Source: Neobacillus cucumis
GTDB lineage: Bacteria > Bacillota > Bacilli > Bacillales_B > DSM-18226
DNA length: 64,000 nt
NCBI RefSeq assembly: GCF_016107705.1
Contig: NZ_JAEHGC010000003.1
Span: forward strand, 186,001 to 250,000
Direction of reading: 5' to 3'
The notes under the pieces are model-generated. The model had not been told where the DNA came from. It searched no databases and was given only the letters and a program-made list of their open reading frames with translations. Shown here piece after piece: positions 1 through 8,763 of the stretch. How positions within the stretch are numbered: position 1 is the first letter of the stretch; every line of letters starts with the position of its first letter. The position numbers were made by a program, and so were the translations under genes.

Positions 1-83
1 TGCCTACACTATTTCATATGCGAACAGATAGGTTTTTGAGTGGGCAAATACATAAAAAACCTAAGATAGTTCGGAGGATGAAG

Positions 84-1592
84 TTATTTTTCAATTGGCT
101 CAAAACGCTCAACAAATAGAGCGAGTGTCCGGGTCATGACACCCGTTGCACCTGCAGGTCCAAGGTCATATTCCCTTGAGGTAGTTGCGGTTCCTGCAAT
201 ATCTAAATGTACCCATGGTGTTTCTTCCGCAAATTCTCCGATAAACGCACCTGCTACAAGGGCATGACCTTCACTTCCAGGTGAATTATTTAAATCCGCC
301 AGTTTACTGTTTCGTACTCTTTCTTTTTCGGTATCAAACAGCGGCAATTGCCAAATCCGTTCTCCGGCTTCCTTTGATGCCTCTAAAACCTGTTCGTATA
401 GAGAATCATGATTGGTCATGGCACCTGTGGTGTGAAGACCAAGTGCAGTAATCACACCCCCTGTCAAGGTTGCAACATCGACGAGGTATTCAGCACCGTG
501 TTGTTTTGCATATGTAACAGCATCTGCTAGGACTAAACGACCTTCAGCGTCCGTATTTAGTACCTCTATCGTCTTACCGCTCATCGAAGTAATCACATCA
601 TCAGGCTTAAAGGCCGATCCGCTAATCATGTTGTCAGTAGACGGAATAACAGCGACAACATTTTGTTCAGGTTGTATTTCCCCAATAATCTCCATTGCCC
701 CTAACACAGCTGCCGCACCGCCCATGTCTGATTTCATGCCAACAATCCCTGTTTTTGTTTTAATGGAATATCCTCCGGTATCAAAGGTAATCCCTTTGCC
801 GACAAGACCAATAACATCCTTCCAGTTATCCTTCCCTTGATATTTAAGAACAATCATTTTTGGCGGCTCTGTTGACCCCTGATTTACTGCTAAAAACGCA
901 CCCATCCCCAGCTTTTCAATTTCCGCCTTTTCTAAGACTTCCACTTCAAAGTCATACTTAGCGGCAAGTTTCTTTGCATAATCGGCCATATCGGATGCTG
1001 TCAGCAAATTTCCTGGTGTGTTCACAAGTGTACGGGCTGAATTAGTTCCTTTTCCAAACGCATACCCTACTGTTAACGATGCTTTTAGTTCTTCAAAATC
1101 ATTGGAGCCACAATAGATTGTTAGATTTTCCAGACTCTTCTCCGGTTCATTTGACTTCTGTTTGTAGCCTTTAAACTCATACGTCGCTAGTGCCAATGCT
1201 TCACCAGCTGCATGAGCTGCATCCAGTGCTGTCAACCCCTCCGTTGTAAACGTTTCCATAACAATAGCTAATTCTTCCTGTTTTTGAGCTTTTATCATCT
1301 TAAAAAGTTTCCCGAACACATCACGTGCATTCTCAAATGATAGTTCTTTTTCTTTACCCAGGCCAACAAACCAAATACGCTTTACACCCATTTTTCCAAG
1401 AGTATGTATTTTATTAATACTTTTAAACTTAGCAGTAATATCTCCAGACTTTACAAGCTCTTTAAGCTGTCCATCGAATAATTCATCAAGCCTGGCCAGT
1501 AAACCCGTAAATTTTTCCGGCCGGTCAAAAAGACCGACAACCAAACCTTCATGTTCATTTGATCCATTAAATTCTGTTTTAATTTCAAACAT
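84..1592 (-). CDS. pepA: Leucyl aminopeptidase (M17 family, YuiE/PepA)
   Basis: Cytosolic two-metal aminopeptidase that removes N-terminal residues from peptides. The 502-residue product has the M17 layout: a variable N-terminal domain and a C-terminal catalytic domain. Visible motifs are [11 protein letters not shown] (metal- and substrate-binding lysine and aspartate), MKSDMGG, and the family signature NTDAEGRL, which carries metal-binding D and E and the catalytic arginine. The open frame extends 24 codons upstream, but the ATG at 1592 has a GGGGG ribosome site about 8 bases before it and begins MFEIKTEF, as is normal for the family, so I use it. In B. subtilis this gene (yuiE) also lies near yuiC-yuiA; yuiD is absent between them here. 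Function assignment is firm; physiological substrates are not visible. Confidence 0.95.
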   Translation of the reverse strand: MFEIKTEFNGSNEHEGLVVGLFDRPEKFTGLLARLDELFDGQLKELVKSGDITAKFKSINKIHTLGKMGVKRIWFVGLGKEKELSFENARDVFGKLFKMIKAQKQEELAIVMETFTTEGLTALDAAHAAGEALALATYEFKGYKQKSNEPEKSLENLTIYCGSNDFEELKASLTVGYAFGKGTNSARTLVNTPGNLLTASDMADYAKKLAAKYDFEVEVLEKAEIEKLGMGAFLAVNQGSTEPPKMIVLKYQGKDNWKDVIGLVGKGITFDTGGYSIKTKTGIVGMKSDMGGAAAVLGAMEIIGEIQPEQNVVAVIPSTDNMISGSAFKPDDVITSMSGKTIEVLNTDAEGRLVLADAVTYAKQHGAEYLVDVATLTGGVITALGLHTTGAMTNHDSLYEQVLEASKEAGERIWQLPLFDTEKERVRNSKLADLNNSPGSEGHALVAGAFIGEFAEETPWVHLDIAGTATTSREYDLGPAGATGVMTRTLALFVERFEPIEK

Positions 1593-1671
1593 GACTTTTC
1601 CCCCTAGTATCTTTATAAGTTTATTATAACGAAAAAGAAAAATTCTTTCGAGAATCGGAAACAATTAGAAA

Positions 1672-1706
1672 AGCAGAAGCGGCTTGACCTGAAGCTGGAC
1701 AATAGA
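1672..1706 (+). repeat. Short relic of a dispersed GC-rich repeat
   Basis: Between pepA and yuiC this stretch reads GAAAAGCAGAAGCGG, then CTTGACCTG, then AAGCTGGACAATAG. It resembles the two ends of the full-length repeat at 42868-42988 (GAAAAGCGGAAGCGCC at one end and GGAGCTGGACAATA at the other) joined together. I read it as an internally deleted copy; similarity is by eye only. Confidence 0.4.
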
Positions 1707-1728
1707 AAAAAACAGGCGGTTGCCTGCT
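1704..1728 (-). terminator. Rho-independent terminator of yuiC
   Basis: On the minus strand AGCAGGC, loop AACC, GCCTG, followed by a run of seven T. It sits directly at the yuiC stop codon. Confidence 0.75.
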
Positions 1729-1729
1729 T

Positions 1730-2341
1730 TTATCTTTTCTCAGAATGAATATATTGCTGCCTGAATACTTGCATCGACTTTTTTTCATTTAATGTTGTTA
1801 ATTCTTTTTCCGAAAGACTTCCATTTCCTTTTTGAACAACATAAATATCCAATTTCTTTTTGCCCCATTGGTTATAAACATCTTTAACCGTGTTAAAATA
1901 CAAGTCCAACTCATTTCCCTTTATTGCCCCGCCTTTATCAGCTACTACGCCATAGCCATAGCCGGGGATAAATAAAATAGTCCCTACTGGAAAAACATTT
2001 AAATCTGCTGCAATCGTTGAATATAAATCCCGCTTCACTTTTACACCCGAATAGGTAATTCCATATTCAGGATGCCCTTGATATTTTCCTGTTGACTCAA
2101 ACCCTGCAGTGTAACCCGTGGCAATAACCGTTTTTTTCGGATATTTAGACCAATCAATGGCTTCTTCTAACGTTGGGACTGTACCTGATGCCGTTTTACT
2201 CGACGAAATAAACGGATCAACAAAATTTAATACTGTTTGGGCATTCACTCCGGAAAGGGATTGATAGGTAACGAAAAGCGCCAGTAAGAAAAGACTTGTC
2301 ATCATAAAGCGCTTAGCCCAACTTTTTAATATGTTCATCAA
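1730..2341 (-). CDS. yuiC: YuiC-like 3D-domain protein (Sps family, lytic transglycosylase type)
   Basis: Exported cell-wall protein of the stationary-phase survival family, whose fold is related to MltA and resuscitation-promoting factors. The 203-residue product has an N-terminal hydrophobic segment at about residues 12-32 ([18 protein letters not shown]), a linker, and a C-terminal 3D domain from about residue 75 to 175. It shows ATGYTAG, then [17 protein letters not shown], which carries the conserved aspartates. GAGGAG lies 9 bases before a TTG (2341) and 12 bases before an in-frame ATG (2338); either could start translation. It has its own terminator and is followed upstream by yuiB. 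Known YuiC binds and cleaves peptidoglycan; activity here is inferred from the domain. Confidence 0.85.
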   Translation of the reverse strand: MMNILKSWAKRFMMTSLFLLALFVTYQSLSGVNAQTVLNFVDPFISSSKTASGTVPTLEEAIDWSKYPKKTVIATGYTAGFESTGKYQGHPEYGITYSGVKVKRDLYSTIAADLNVFPVGTILFIPGYGYGVVADKGGAIKGNELDLYFNTVKDVYNQWGKKKLDIYVVQKGNGSLSEKELTTLNEKKSMQVFRQQYIHSEKR

Positions 2342-2403
2342 AATTTTTCACTCCTCAAAAAATATTCATTTCCCATGGGGAAAAGAATTATTCAAGGAGT
2401 AAA

Positions 2404-2436
2404 TAAAAAAGACTCCTTACCAAGGTAAAAAGTCTT
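2404..2436 (-). terminator. Terminator of yuiB
   Basis: Minus strand AAGACT, TTACC, loop, GGTAA, AGTCTT followed by six T, overlapping the yuiB stop codon. The stem has an internal loop. Confidence 0.7.
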
Positions 2437-2758
2437 AGAACATCTGGTATCCATTTTTTCTTAAAAGCTTTATGACAATGCCTGAGACAATTGCACCTGC
2501 CAGCCCGCTAACTAAAATTAAGATGTCAGCAGTTGCAAGTGAACTGAAACGATGCCCGAGTTGTCCGAAGGCAGCTTTACTATTCGTAAAATATTCAATA
2601 AAACGTACTTTATCAACAATTAAAATCGCGACAATTGGATAAATAATCGCCATAATCCAAGACATTCTTAAAAGCATATTAAGGATAAATCCTATTCCAA
2701 AAAATAACACAAGAAACAATAACATCGAGATAATTAAGACAACAATGCTCATTTGCAT
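2435..2758 (-). CDS. yuiB: YuiB-like integral membrane protein
   Basis: Small membrane protein of unknown function, 107 residues with this start. There are about three hydrophobic segments, roughly residues 4-27, 32-52 and 74-96, with a short polar loop (KVRFIEYFTNSKAAFG) between the second and third. The frame is open a further 46 codons upstream, but AAAGGGGG stands 8 bases before the ATG at 2758, and the upstream translation lacks a coherent ribosome site. It lies between yuiC and yuiA, as in B. subtilis. No catalytic motif is visible, so the call rests on length, topology and order. Confidence 0.75.
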   Translation of the reverse strand: MQMSIVVLIISMLLFLVLFFGIGFILNMLLRMSWIMAIIYPIVAILIVDKVRFIEYFTNSKAAFGQLGHRFSSLATADILILVSGLAGAIVSGIVIKLLRKNGYQMF

Positions 2759-2960
2759 TGAAAATTCCCCCTTTGACACATCAACATTAAGTGTACTGAA
2801 TGTCCAAAAGGGAGTCAATAGAAAAGAAAAGCGGAAAGCTTTAGAGTAAACTACAAGTACAAGCCAATAAGTGCCGAGCGGAAGTATCAAGGTCAAAGAT
2901 TATGCAAAAAAATAGCCCTCCGAAGGATTCGAAGAAGCAAATTTTCTCAGTTCCATTTGT

Positions 2961-3086
2961 TTACTCCTGCTTCTTTCCTGTACCTTCACAGCATGAGCAG
3001 GTTTCAGAACCACCAAGTAAAAGTTGAAAATAACCATTTCCAGAACAATAATCACATGTTTTTGCATCCAAATTTTTTACAGTCAT
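2961..3086 (-). CDS. yuiA: YuiA-like mini zinc-finger protein (41 residues)
   Basis: A very short gene. The product begins MTVKNLDAKTCDYCSGNGYF and ends SETCSCCEGTGKKQE. It has two CxxC pairs, CDYCSGNG and CSCCEGTG, resembling one half of the DnaJ cysteine-rich zinc finger (CxxCxGxG repeats). An AGGAGG ribosome site lies 9 bases before the ATG at 3086; an in-frame ATG three codons earlier touches the ribosome site and is unlikely. It is upstream of yuiB in the B. subtilis order. Zinc binding is inferred from the cysteines; the biological role is unknown. Confidence 0.85.
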   Translation of the reverse strand: MTVKNLDAKTCDYCSGNGYFQLLLGGSETCSCCEGTGKKQE

Positions 3087-3242
3087 ACTATTCATCCTCC
3101 TTGTTTATTTATTAAATTTTCTGATAATATATCAAGAAAATGAAAAAAAGAAAAGAAGGAAATACAAGCAAATAAACATAAGAAAACGGATACATCCTGA
3201 GTTTTCTTTCATTTTCGATGGGTTCCTTAAATTTTCTAAAAA

Positions 3243-3722
3243 TTACAAAAATATTTTATATGCCGTATATCCGAACTGATTACCCGGATTCAAACCATCT
3301 TTACAGGGTATTAAAAAGGCATTCGTTTGATTTATTAAGTAGCTTAAAAGAATAGAGGCCTCCTTTTCATTCAGAAGCTCTTCAGGTGTCATAAATCGCG
3401 CCTCATAAAGTTCGCTGTCTTGATGAATAATTTGAACACCGTCCGTCGGCTCAAGTAAAAACATAAGCATATTGTCACTTACTTCTTCTTTTATTACACC
3501 TGTTCTCAGCCCAATTAAACCTTTCACTGAGCAATCAATACCCGTTTCTTCTTTGACCTCCCGAATAACAGCTTCATCCGCTGTTTCTCCTTCATTAACA
3601 AAGCCTGCCGGCAACGACCATTGCCCTTTTAACCCACCGTATCTTTTCTTAACTACGAGCCATTTCTCGTCATACTTTACCAATCCCGAGACGGCAAGCC
3701 ACACCTTACCACGTTTACTCAT
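3243..3722 (-). CDS. Nudix hydrolase
   Basis: Hydrolase of nucleoside diphosphates linked to another moiety, 159 residues. The Nudix box is complete: GFVNEGETADEAVIREVKEE followed by TGI, fitting G-x5-E-x7-REUxEExGU, at about residues 41-63. The fold begins with KVWLAVSGLVKYDEKWLVVKK, typical of MutT-like proteins. AGGAGG sits 6 bases before the ATG. The gene is monocistronic, lies between yuiA and the yumB terminator and is not part of the B. subtilis order at this place as far as I recall. The substrate cannot be told from sequence. Confidence 0.88.
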   Translation of the reverse strand: MSKRGKVWLAVSGLVKYDEKWLVVKKRYGGLKGQWSLPAGFVNEGETADEAVIREVKEETGIDCSVKGLIGLRTGVIKEEVSDNMLMFLLEPTDGVQIIHQDSELYEARFMTPEELLNEKEASILLSYLINQTNAFLIPCKDGLNPGNQFGYTAYKIFL

Positions 3723-3760
3723 GAGAACCTCCTAAATCACATTTTCATGAAATGATATGA

Positions 3761-3793
3761 AAAAAAAGGGCAGAATTTTTCTGCCCTTTTTTT
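3761..3793 (-). terminator. Terminator of yumB
   Basis: AAAGGGCAGAA, loop TTT, TTCTGCCCTTTTTTT; a perfect stem with A and T runs on both sides, so it could work in both directions. On the minus strand it follows the yumB stop. Confidence 0.85.
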
Positions 3794-3805
3794 AAAAGAT
3801 TTTTA

Positions 3806-5023
3806 TCAAAAGAAGTTCAACTTCCCTTTTTTCAGCACTAGTGATGTACCGCCAATCATATAAAGGGCCCGGTTATCAACCACTTTTTTCATGAAGGCTG
3901 CTTTTGAACCAGTCACTTTTTTACCAAATACTACACCGATCGCATCATCTTCACCAAGGGAACAAACAGTACCTTTATTATCAAAGGTAAAGTTTTCAAG
4001 CTCTGCCTTATTTCGAACAAGTGCTGCAATGTTTTTAGCAACTACTTCACCCTGCTGCATGGCAATTTGTGCAGTCGGAGGATATGGACGGTTAATCTCT
4101 TCATTAATAACAAGAGAGCTGTCACCAATAATAAATACATCATCAAATCCCGGTACACGAAGATCCGGTTGTACTTTCACGCGGCCTCTCATTGCCTCAA
4201 AACCTGATTTTTCAATAATGGCATTTCCTCGTACACCTGCAGCCCAAACGACAGTTCCAGCCTTAATTTCATAAGGCTCCTCATCGCCTTTACCAACAAA
4301 GATCCCTTCAGGAGTAGCTTCTTTAATCGCTGTACCGATTAAAAACTCTACGCCTCTCCGCTCTAATTGAGAAACTGCGTAGCTAACTAATTCCGGATCA
4401 AAACCAGGAAGAACAGTTGGTGCTGCTTCTACGCAAGTAATTCTAACTTTTTGGAAATCCACATCATATTCCTGGCAAAGCTCTGGAATACGATTCGTTA
4501 ATTCACCAAGGAATTCAATCCCCGTAAATCCGGCACCGCCAACTACAATAGATAAGCGATTATCGTTCTTTTCTTCTTCCATATTGTACGTAGCAAATTG
4601 GTACTCAATATGCTCCCGTAATTGACGAGAGGAATTGACATTGGTAATGCCAAATGCATATTCTTTTAACCCTTTAATTCCAAATGTTTCTGGTTCACCG
4701 CCAAGCGCAATGACCAGGTAATCATAATTGACTTGATCATTTTCTAAAATGACTTTCTTTTCTTCTTTATTGATTTCAACAACTGTATCTTGAATAAACT
4801 CAACTTTACTACGGTCAACTACATTGCGGATATCATAGCGCACTTTATCATGGTGTAATGTGCCTGCTGATGCTTCATGTAACCATGTAGTTTCGTAGTG
4901 ATAATCATTTTTATTGATTAACACGATTTCCGCTTCATTCACACCTAATAATTTTTGCAAACGAACTGTTGTCATAAGTCCGCCGTATCCTGCCCCGACA
5001 ATAACAATTTTTGGCTTTCTCAA
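3806..5023 (-). CDS. yumB: Type II NADH dehydrogenase (NDH-2), YumB
   Basis: Peripheral membrane flavoenzyme that passes electrons from NADH to menaquinone without proton pumping. The 405-residue product has two Rossmann folds: [13 protein letters not shown] at the N-terminus for FAD and [14 protein letters not shown] near residue 160 for NADH. Later motifs are [16 protein letters not shown] and [11 protein letters not shown], the last in the quinone-side region. The C-terminus has an amphipathic, basic tail suited to membrane contact. The longest frame starts at a GTG at 5038, but GGTGG stands about 11 bases before the TTG at 5023, giving the expected [12 protein letters not shown] start. 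A Rex-like operator lies at 5169-5186 upstream. Confidence 0.92.
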   Translation of the reverse strand: MRKPKIVIVGAGYGGLMTTVRLQKLLGVNEAEIVLINKNDYHYETTWLHEASAGTLHHDKVRYDIRNVVDRSKVEFIQDTVVEINKEEKKVILENDQVNYDYLVIALGGEPETFGIKGLKEYAFGITNVNSSRQLREHIEYQFATYNMEEEKNDNRLSIVVGGAGFTGIEFLGELTNRIPELCQEYDVDFQKVRITCVEAAPTVLPGFDPELVSYAVSQLERRGVEFLIGTAIKEATPEGIFVGKGDEEPYEIKAGTVVWAAGVRGNAIIEKSGFEAMRGRVKVQPDLRVPGFDDVFIIGDSSLVINEEINRPYPPTAQIAMQQGEVVAKNIAALVRNKAELENFTFDNKGTVCSLGEDDAIGVVFGKKVTGSKAAFMKKVVDNRALYMIGGTSLVLKKGKLNFF

Positions 5024-5096
5024 AGTGATCACTTCCACCTTTATTTTATTTTAATGAACCTTTTGTTTTATCATCCACTGATTTCTTTGTTTTTAT

Positions 5097-5150
5097 TTGC
5101 CGAAAGCGCAACTGCGCCTCTGGCGCTTGCCAATCGGCAGATTTCTTTAG
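5097..5150. repeat. GC-rich inverted repeat in the yumB-yumC gap
   Basis: The stretch reads CGAAAGCGCAACTGCGCC then TCTGGCGCTTGCCAATCGG. AAGCGC pairs with GCGCTT, and an inner GCGCAACTGCGC is itself a dyad. Its GC content is well above its AT-rich surroundings. It resembles dispersed non-coding repeats of Bacillaceae; no second copy is evident in this window. The rest of 5024-5535 holds the Rex-like site and a likely yumC promoter and is otherwise featureless AT-rich sequence. Confidence 0.45.
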
Positions 5151-5168
5151 GTTTACAAGGCGAAATCT

Positions 5169-5186
5169 TTGTGATATTTTTCACGA
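5169..5186. promoter_or_regulatory. Rex-like operator before yumB
   Basis: TTGTGA, six bases TATTTT, TCACGA. This matches the Rex consensus TTGTGA-N6-TCACAA with one mismatch. Rex senses NADH/NAD and in B. subtilis represses ndh and fermentation genes. The site is about 146 bases upstream of the yumB start, so it would have to act on a promoter in that leader. Inferred only. Confidence 0.5.
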
Positions 5187-5455
5187 ATGGGTACAAAGAA
5201 ATCAGCAGCTACTTCTCATTACAGTAGGATGCACATTAATATTCCTATTCCTTATAAACTCTCTTAATTAAACAATGTTCTGATATTGTCACATAATAGT
5301 AACAATATATACACAATTCATCTTATTCCTTTTTCATCTAGTTTTCAAGCGGTTTTTTAATTTATTTAACATAATTATACTTTGAACATTTTCCACTCAA
5401 GTAATCCAACTAAGGAGATGAATTAATGGACTATTTCCAATAAAGTGAATATTCC

Positions 5456-5484
5456 TTGCAATTCAAGTGAGCATTTAATATTTT
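5456..5484 (+). promoter_or_regulatory. Candidate sigma-A promoter of yumC
   Basis: TTGCAA, 17-base spacer, TATTTT, about 50 bases before the yumC start. Element match is moderate. Confidence 0.35.
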
Positions 5485-5535
5485 TATGTTATGATTGGGA
5501 TGGAGATTGTTACTAACAGCTGGGGGGGATTCATA

Positions 5536-6534
5536 GTGCAAGGTGATCAAAAGGTATTTGATCTCACCATTATCGGGGGAGGTCCTGTTGGTTTATTTAC
5601 CGCGTTTTACGGAGGGATGCGACAAGCTTCAGTGAAAATCATTGAGAGCTTACCACAACTTGGCGGTCAATTGTCAGCGCTATACCCTGAAAAATATATC
5701 TATGATGTTGCCGGTTTTCCAAAAATTCGTGCTCAAGAATTGGTAAATAACCTAAAAGAGCAAATGGCGAAATTTGATCCAGTAGTTGCGCTTGAACAAT
5801 CTGTTGAAAAATTAGAAAAGCTAGAAAGCGGTATTTTTAAATTAACAACAAATACTGAAGTACATTATTCAAAAACCGTGGTAATTACGGCAGGAAACGG
5901 TGCTTTCCAGCCTCGCCGCTTAGAGCTAGAAAGTGCTACACAGTATGAACGGAAAAACCTCCATTATTTTATCGAAGATTTAAATAAATTTGCCGGTCAA
6001 AAAGTTGTAGTATTTGGCGGCGGAGATTCCGCGGTGGATTGGGCCTTAATGTTGGAACCTATTGCAGAAAAAGTGACGATTGTTCACCGCAGAGACAAAT
6101 TTCGAGCCCATGAACATAGTGTTGAAAACTTATTCAATTCAAAGGTTCTTGTAAAAACTCCCTATGTTCCTTCAGAACTAATTGGAGATCATTCCGGAAT
6201 TAAGCAAGTGGTTCTTGAAAGTGTGAACGGTGAAGAAAAGGTTACCATTAATGTTGACGCCGTCATTTGTAATTATGGTTTTGTGTCATCTCTTGGACCG
6301 ATCAAAGAGTGGTGCCTGCAAATTGAAAAGAATTCGATTTTAGTCAACTCTAAAATGGAAACAAATGTACCGGGAATTTATGCTGCAGGGGACATTTGCA
6401 CGTATGATGGGAAAGTGAAATTAATTGCCTGTGGATTTGGTGAGGCACCAACTGCCGTTAACAACGCAAAATCATATATTGATCCAAAAGCAAAAGTTCA
6501 GCCATTACACAGTTCTTCCATGTTTAATCAATAG
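5536..6534 (+). CDS. yumC: Ferredoxin-NADP+ reductase type 2 (YumC)
   Basis: Thioredoxin-reductase-like flavoenzyme that exchanges electrons between NADPH and ferredoxin or flavodoxin. It has 332 residues, the same length I recall for B. subtilis YumC. The FAD motif [14 protein letters not shown] is at the N-terminus, the NADPH motif [15 protein letters not shown] near residue 160, and the second FAD motif [13 protein letters not shown] near residue 285. No CxxC active site is present, which separates it from true thioredoxin reductase. The longest frame starts at 5491, but GGGGGGG followed 7 bases later by GTG at 5536 is the clear initiation site. Monocistronic, with its own terminator. Confidence 0.95.
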   Translation: MQGDQKVFDLTIIGGGPVGLFTAFYGGMRQASVKIIESLPQLGGQLSALYPEKYIYDVAGFPKIRAQELVNNLKEQMAKFDPVVALEQSVEKLEKLESGIFKLTTNTEVHYSKTVVITAGNGAFQPRRLELESATQYERKNLHYFIEDLNKFAGQKVVVFGGGDSAVDWALMLEPIAEKVTIVHRRDKFRAHEHSVENLFNSKVLVKTPYVPSELIGDHSGIKQVVLESVNGEEKVTINVDAVICNYGFVSSLGPIKEWCLQIEKNSILVNSKMETNVPGIYAAGDICTYDGKVKLIACGFGEAPTAVNNAKSYIDPKAKVQPLHSSSMFNQ

Positions 6535-6540
6535 TCTTAC

Positions 6541-6567
6541 AAGGCGCCCGTTTTGCGGACGCCTTTT
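6541..6567 (+). terminator. Terminator of yumC
   Basis: AAGGCGCCCG, loop TTTTG, CGGACGCCTT: a ten-pair stem with one mismatch, followed by TTT. It lies between convergent yumC and yutM. Confidence 0.75.
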
Positions 6568-6572
6568 AAATC

Positions 6573-6938
6573 CTAACATTCCTCCGGTGTACCTGTAGCC
6601 GTTGCTGTTCGGAAAGAAGATCCACAACCGCACGAGGCAATAGCATTCGGATTCTCAATCGTAAATCCTCCGCCCATCATCGATTGTTTATAATCAATTT
6701 TTGTTCCTTGCAAAATAGGAGCACTTTCCTTATCGACGAGGATTTGAATTCCATGCAGTTCGAATTGTAGATCGTCTTCCTTTACCTCATGATCAAATCC
6801 CATTCCATAAGATAAGCCGCTGCAGCCTCCGCCTTTAACACCCACACGTAAAAGGGCTCCTTCTTCTTCATTTTGCTTCATCATATCTTTAATTTGCATG
6901 GCAGCCGCCTCGGTTAAAATAACAACCTCATTACTCAT
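6573..6938 (-). CDS. A-type Fe-S cluster carrier (HesB/IscA family, YutM)
   Basis: Carries assembled Fe-S clusters to target enzymes. The 121-residue product shows the three conserved cysteines: GGGCSGLSYG near residue 38 and CGCGSSF near residue 105. A-type features such as MMGGGFTIENPNA precede the last pair. GGGGGAA lies before the ATG. It is convergent to yumC and near nfuA (9242), another carrier, while the suf assembly operon is 17 kb away. Whether it is closer to SufA, IscA or ErpA cannot be decided by reading, so no symbol beyond the YutM comparison is given. Confidence 0.9.
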   Translation of the reverse strand: MSNEVVILTEAAAMQIKDMMKQNEEEGALLRVGVKGGGCSGLSYGMGFDHEVKEDDLQFELHGIQILVDKESAPILQGTKIDYKQSMMGGGFTIENPNAIASCGCGSSFRTATATGTPEEC

Positions 6939-7033
6939 TCTAGTTCCCCCTTTTAAGCTTTTGATTTAGTATATCCACTTCAGATTACTGGCACAACAAA
7001 TCGTTTATAATAACTATTATATGATAAAAAATG

Positions 7034-7059
7034 AAAAAAGGAGCGGTTTACGCTCCTTT
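7034..7059 (-). terminator. Terminator of yuzB
   Basis: Minus strand AAAGGAGCG, loop TAAA, CCGCTCCTTTTTT. It lies about 75 bases beyond the yuzB stop, with a dispersed repeat in between. Confidence 0.7.
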
Positions 7060-7065
7060 CTTTAT

Positions 7066-7132
7066 TATCTAGCCCCAGCGCCTAGACCCCGGAGGTTTCT
7101 TGTCGGGCTGAACAAGGCGCTTTCGCGTTTCT
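7066..7132 (-). repeat. Dispersed GC-rich repeat, short copy
   Basis: Read on the minus strand it runs GAAACGCGAAAGCGCCTTG, TTCAGCCCGACAAG, then GGTCTAGGCGCTGGGGCT. This parallels the full-length element at 42868-42988, with its middle part missing. It lies in the 3' untranslated region of yuzB, before the terminator. AAGCGCC and GGCGCT can pair. Confidence 0.6.
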
Positions 7133-7371
7133 CAAAACATTGGATTTTCTTCCAAGTATTGATAGATATTATCCACAAGATCTTCCGGAGTTTTTCCAGT
7201 TACTACTTCCCCATTAACGAGTGCGTAAAGTGTAATTACACACTTTCCGCAATATCCAAGACAACCATATTCGATAACATCCAAATTCGGATCTTTTTCT
7301 AATATTTCAAGCGCCCGCTGTGTGCCATTTGCTAAGTTGCTTATACAAAATTCAATGATTGGTTTAATCAA
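7132..7371 (-). CDS. yuzB: YuzB-like cysteine-containing protein (DUF1450)
   Basis: Small cytosolic protein of 79 residues, unknown function. It begins [16 protein letters not shown] and carries a cysteine cluster [10 protein letters not shown] in the middle, in a thioredoxin-like or 2Fe-2S-ferredoxin-like setting. The DUF1450 family has this pattern. The longest frame begins 18 codons upstream, but AGAGGTG stands 6 bases before a TTG at 7371 that restores the usual family length. It lies between yutM and yutJ in a redox neighbourhood. Metal or cluster binding is plausible from the cysteines but not shown. Confidence 0.85.
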   Translation of the reverse strand: MIKPIIEFCISNLANGTQRALEILEKDPNLDVIEYGCLGYCGKCVITLYALVNGEVVTGKTPEDLVDNIYQYLEENPMF

Positions 7372-7643
7372 TGCCTTCACCTCTTCATACCTACTAATCG
7401 TACTCTTTTTAGGGGATACCGTCAATTAACAAAGTGCATTCATTTTGTCAAGAAAGTATGAAAATTGTTGTTATTTCGTCATATCTTAGCTATACTCGTA
7501 ATTGTGTGAAATTGCGCTTGACTTTATAAACCATTAAATCCTTGATTCCAATTTATTGCTATATTCTGCGTGCAATAAATCGAAGAAAAAAGGAACATTA
7601 AAAATAGGAATACAATTGTTTTGTAAAAAGGGGAAATTTAAAA

Positions 7644-8711
7644 ATGAGAAACCTGGTAATTCTTGGCGGAGGATACGGAGGAATGAAAATTCTTAGTGAA
7701 CTCCTTCCGAACAATCTTCCGGAAGACGTAACGATTACACTTGTGGACCGAGTCCCATACCACTGTCTTAAAACCGAATACTATGCTTTAGCGGCAGGAA
7801 CCATTTCCGATAAAGAGGTTCGTGTTTGTTTTCCTGAACATCCTCGGTTGAATATAAAGTTTGGTGAAGTTACCGGAATCACAAGAGAAGAAAAAAAGGT
7901 TCTTCTAAAAGATGATGAACCAATTAGCTACGATGATTTAATTATTGGTCTTGGCTGTGAGGACAAGTATCATGGGGTTCCTGGGGCAGATGAATTTACT
8001 TACAGTATTCAAAGCATTGGAAAGTCTCGTGAAACTTATTCTGTTTTAAATAATCTCCCTCCCGGATCAGTGGTCGGCATTGTCGGAGCCGGTCTTAGCG
8101 GCGTAGAACTTGCAAGTGAATTAAGCGAAAGCCGAGATGACCTTAAAATTAAGTTGTTTGACAGAGGAAAGCATATTCTATCATCGTTTCCTGACCGCCT
8201 GAGTAAATATGTTGAAAATTGGTTTAATAAGAATAATGTTGAAATTATCAACAATTCTAATATAACAAAAGTAGAAGAAAAAAGACTATATAACCATGAT
8301 GAACCAATTGATTGTGATGTCATCGTTTGGACAGCTGGAATTCAAGCAAATAAAATCGTTCGTGATTTTCCTGAGGAAAAAGATAACATGGGTAGAGTGG
8401 TCCTTACTCCTCAACACAACCTAAAAACGGATGAACATATTTATATCCTCGGTGACTGCGCAAGCCTCCCTCATGCACCAAGTGCACAATTAGCGGAAGG
8501 ACAAGCAGAGCAAATTGTGGAGGTATTGAGAAAACGTTGGAATGGGGAAGAACCGCCAGCATCATTCCCACCAATCAAATTAAAAGGCATACTCGGATCC
8601 CTTGGAAAGAAACAAGGATTTGGAATGATGGGCAATTCAGCGATTACTGGACGTGTTGCACGCCTGATCAAGTCCGGAATCTTATGGATGTACAAATATC
8701 ATAATGGATAA
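7644..8711 (+). CDS. yutJ: NADH dehydrogenase-like flavoprotein YutJ
   Basis: Second NDH-2-family protein of the window, 355 residues. It has an N-terminal FAD motif RNLVILGGGYGGMK, an NADH-binding motif GSVVGIVGAGLSGVELA near residue 145, VIWTAGIQ-type sequence (VIVWTAGIQAN) and YILGDCASLPHAPSAQLAEGQ near the C-terminus. It is shorter than YumB at the C-terminus and lacks its long amphipathic tail, so membrane attachment and quinone reduction are less certain. AAAGGGG lies 10 bases before the ATG. Neighbours yuzB, yuzD and nfuA are arranged as in B. subtilis. Confidence 0.85.
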   Translation: MRNLVILGGGYGGMKILSELLPNNLPEDVTITLVDRVPYHCLKTEYYALAAGTISDKEVRVCFPEHPRLNIKFGEVTGITREEKKVLLKDDEPISYDDLIIGLGCEDKYHGVPGADEFTYSIQSIGKSRETYSVLNNLPPGSVVGIVGAGLSGVELASELSESRDDLKIKLFDRGKHILSSFPDRLSKYVENWFNKNNVEIINNSNITKVEEKRLYNHDEPIDCDVIVWTAGIQANKIVRDFPEEKDNMGRVVLTPQHNLKTDEHIYILGDCASLPHAPSAQLAEGQAEQIVEVLRKRWNGEEPPASFPPIKLKGILGSLGKKQGFGMMGNSAITGRVARLIKSGILWMYKYHNG

Positions 8712-8716
8712 TGGCA

Positions 8717-8762
8717 TAAAAAGAAGAGGATGTCCATATAAATGGAGCATCCCCTTCTTTTG
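8717..8762 (+). terminator. Terminator between yutJ and yuzD
   Basis: AAGAAGAGGATG, loop, CATCCCCTTCTTTT with one mismatch, between convergent genes; flanked by A and T so likely bidirectional. Confidence 0.75.
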
Positions 8763-8763
8763 T

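Noticed and set aside
30..62. Inverted repeat AGGTTTTT/AAAAACCT downstream of pepA as a terminator
   Set aside because: The stem is AT-rich with a loop of about 17 bases and lacks a proper T run, so I do not call it.
2816..2890. Possible decayed copy of the dispersed repeat (GAAAAGCGGAAAGC) upstream of yuiB
   Set aside because: Only about 14 bases agree with the repeat end; not enough to call a copy.
4955..5227. 90-codon plus-strand frame over the yumB start region
   Set aside because: It overlaps the certain start of yumB, crosses a repeat and the Rex-like site, and has no supporting family features.
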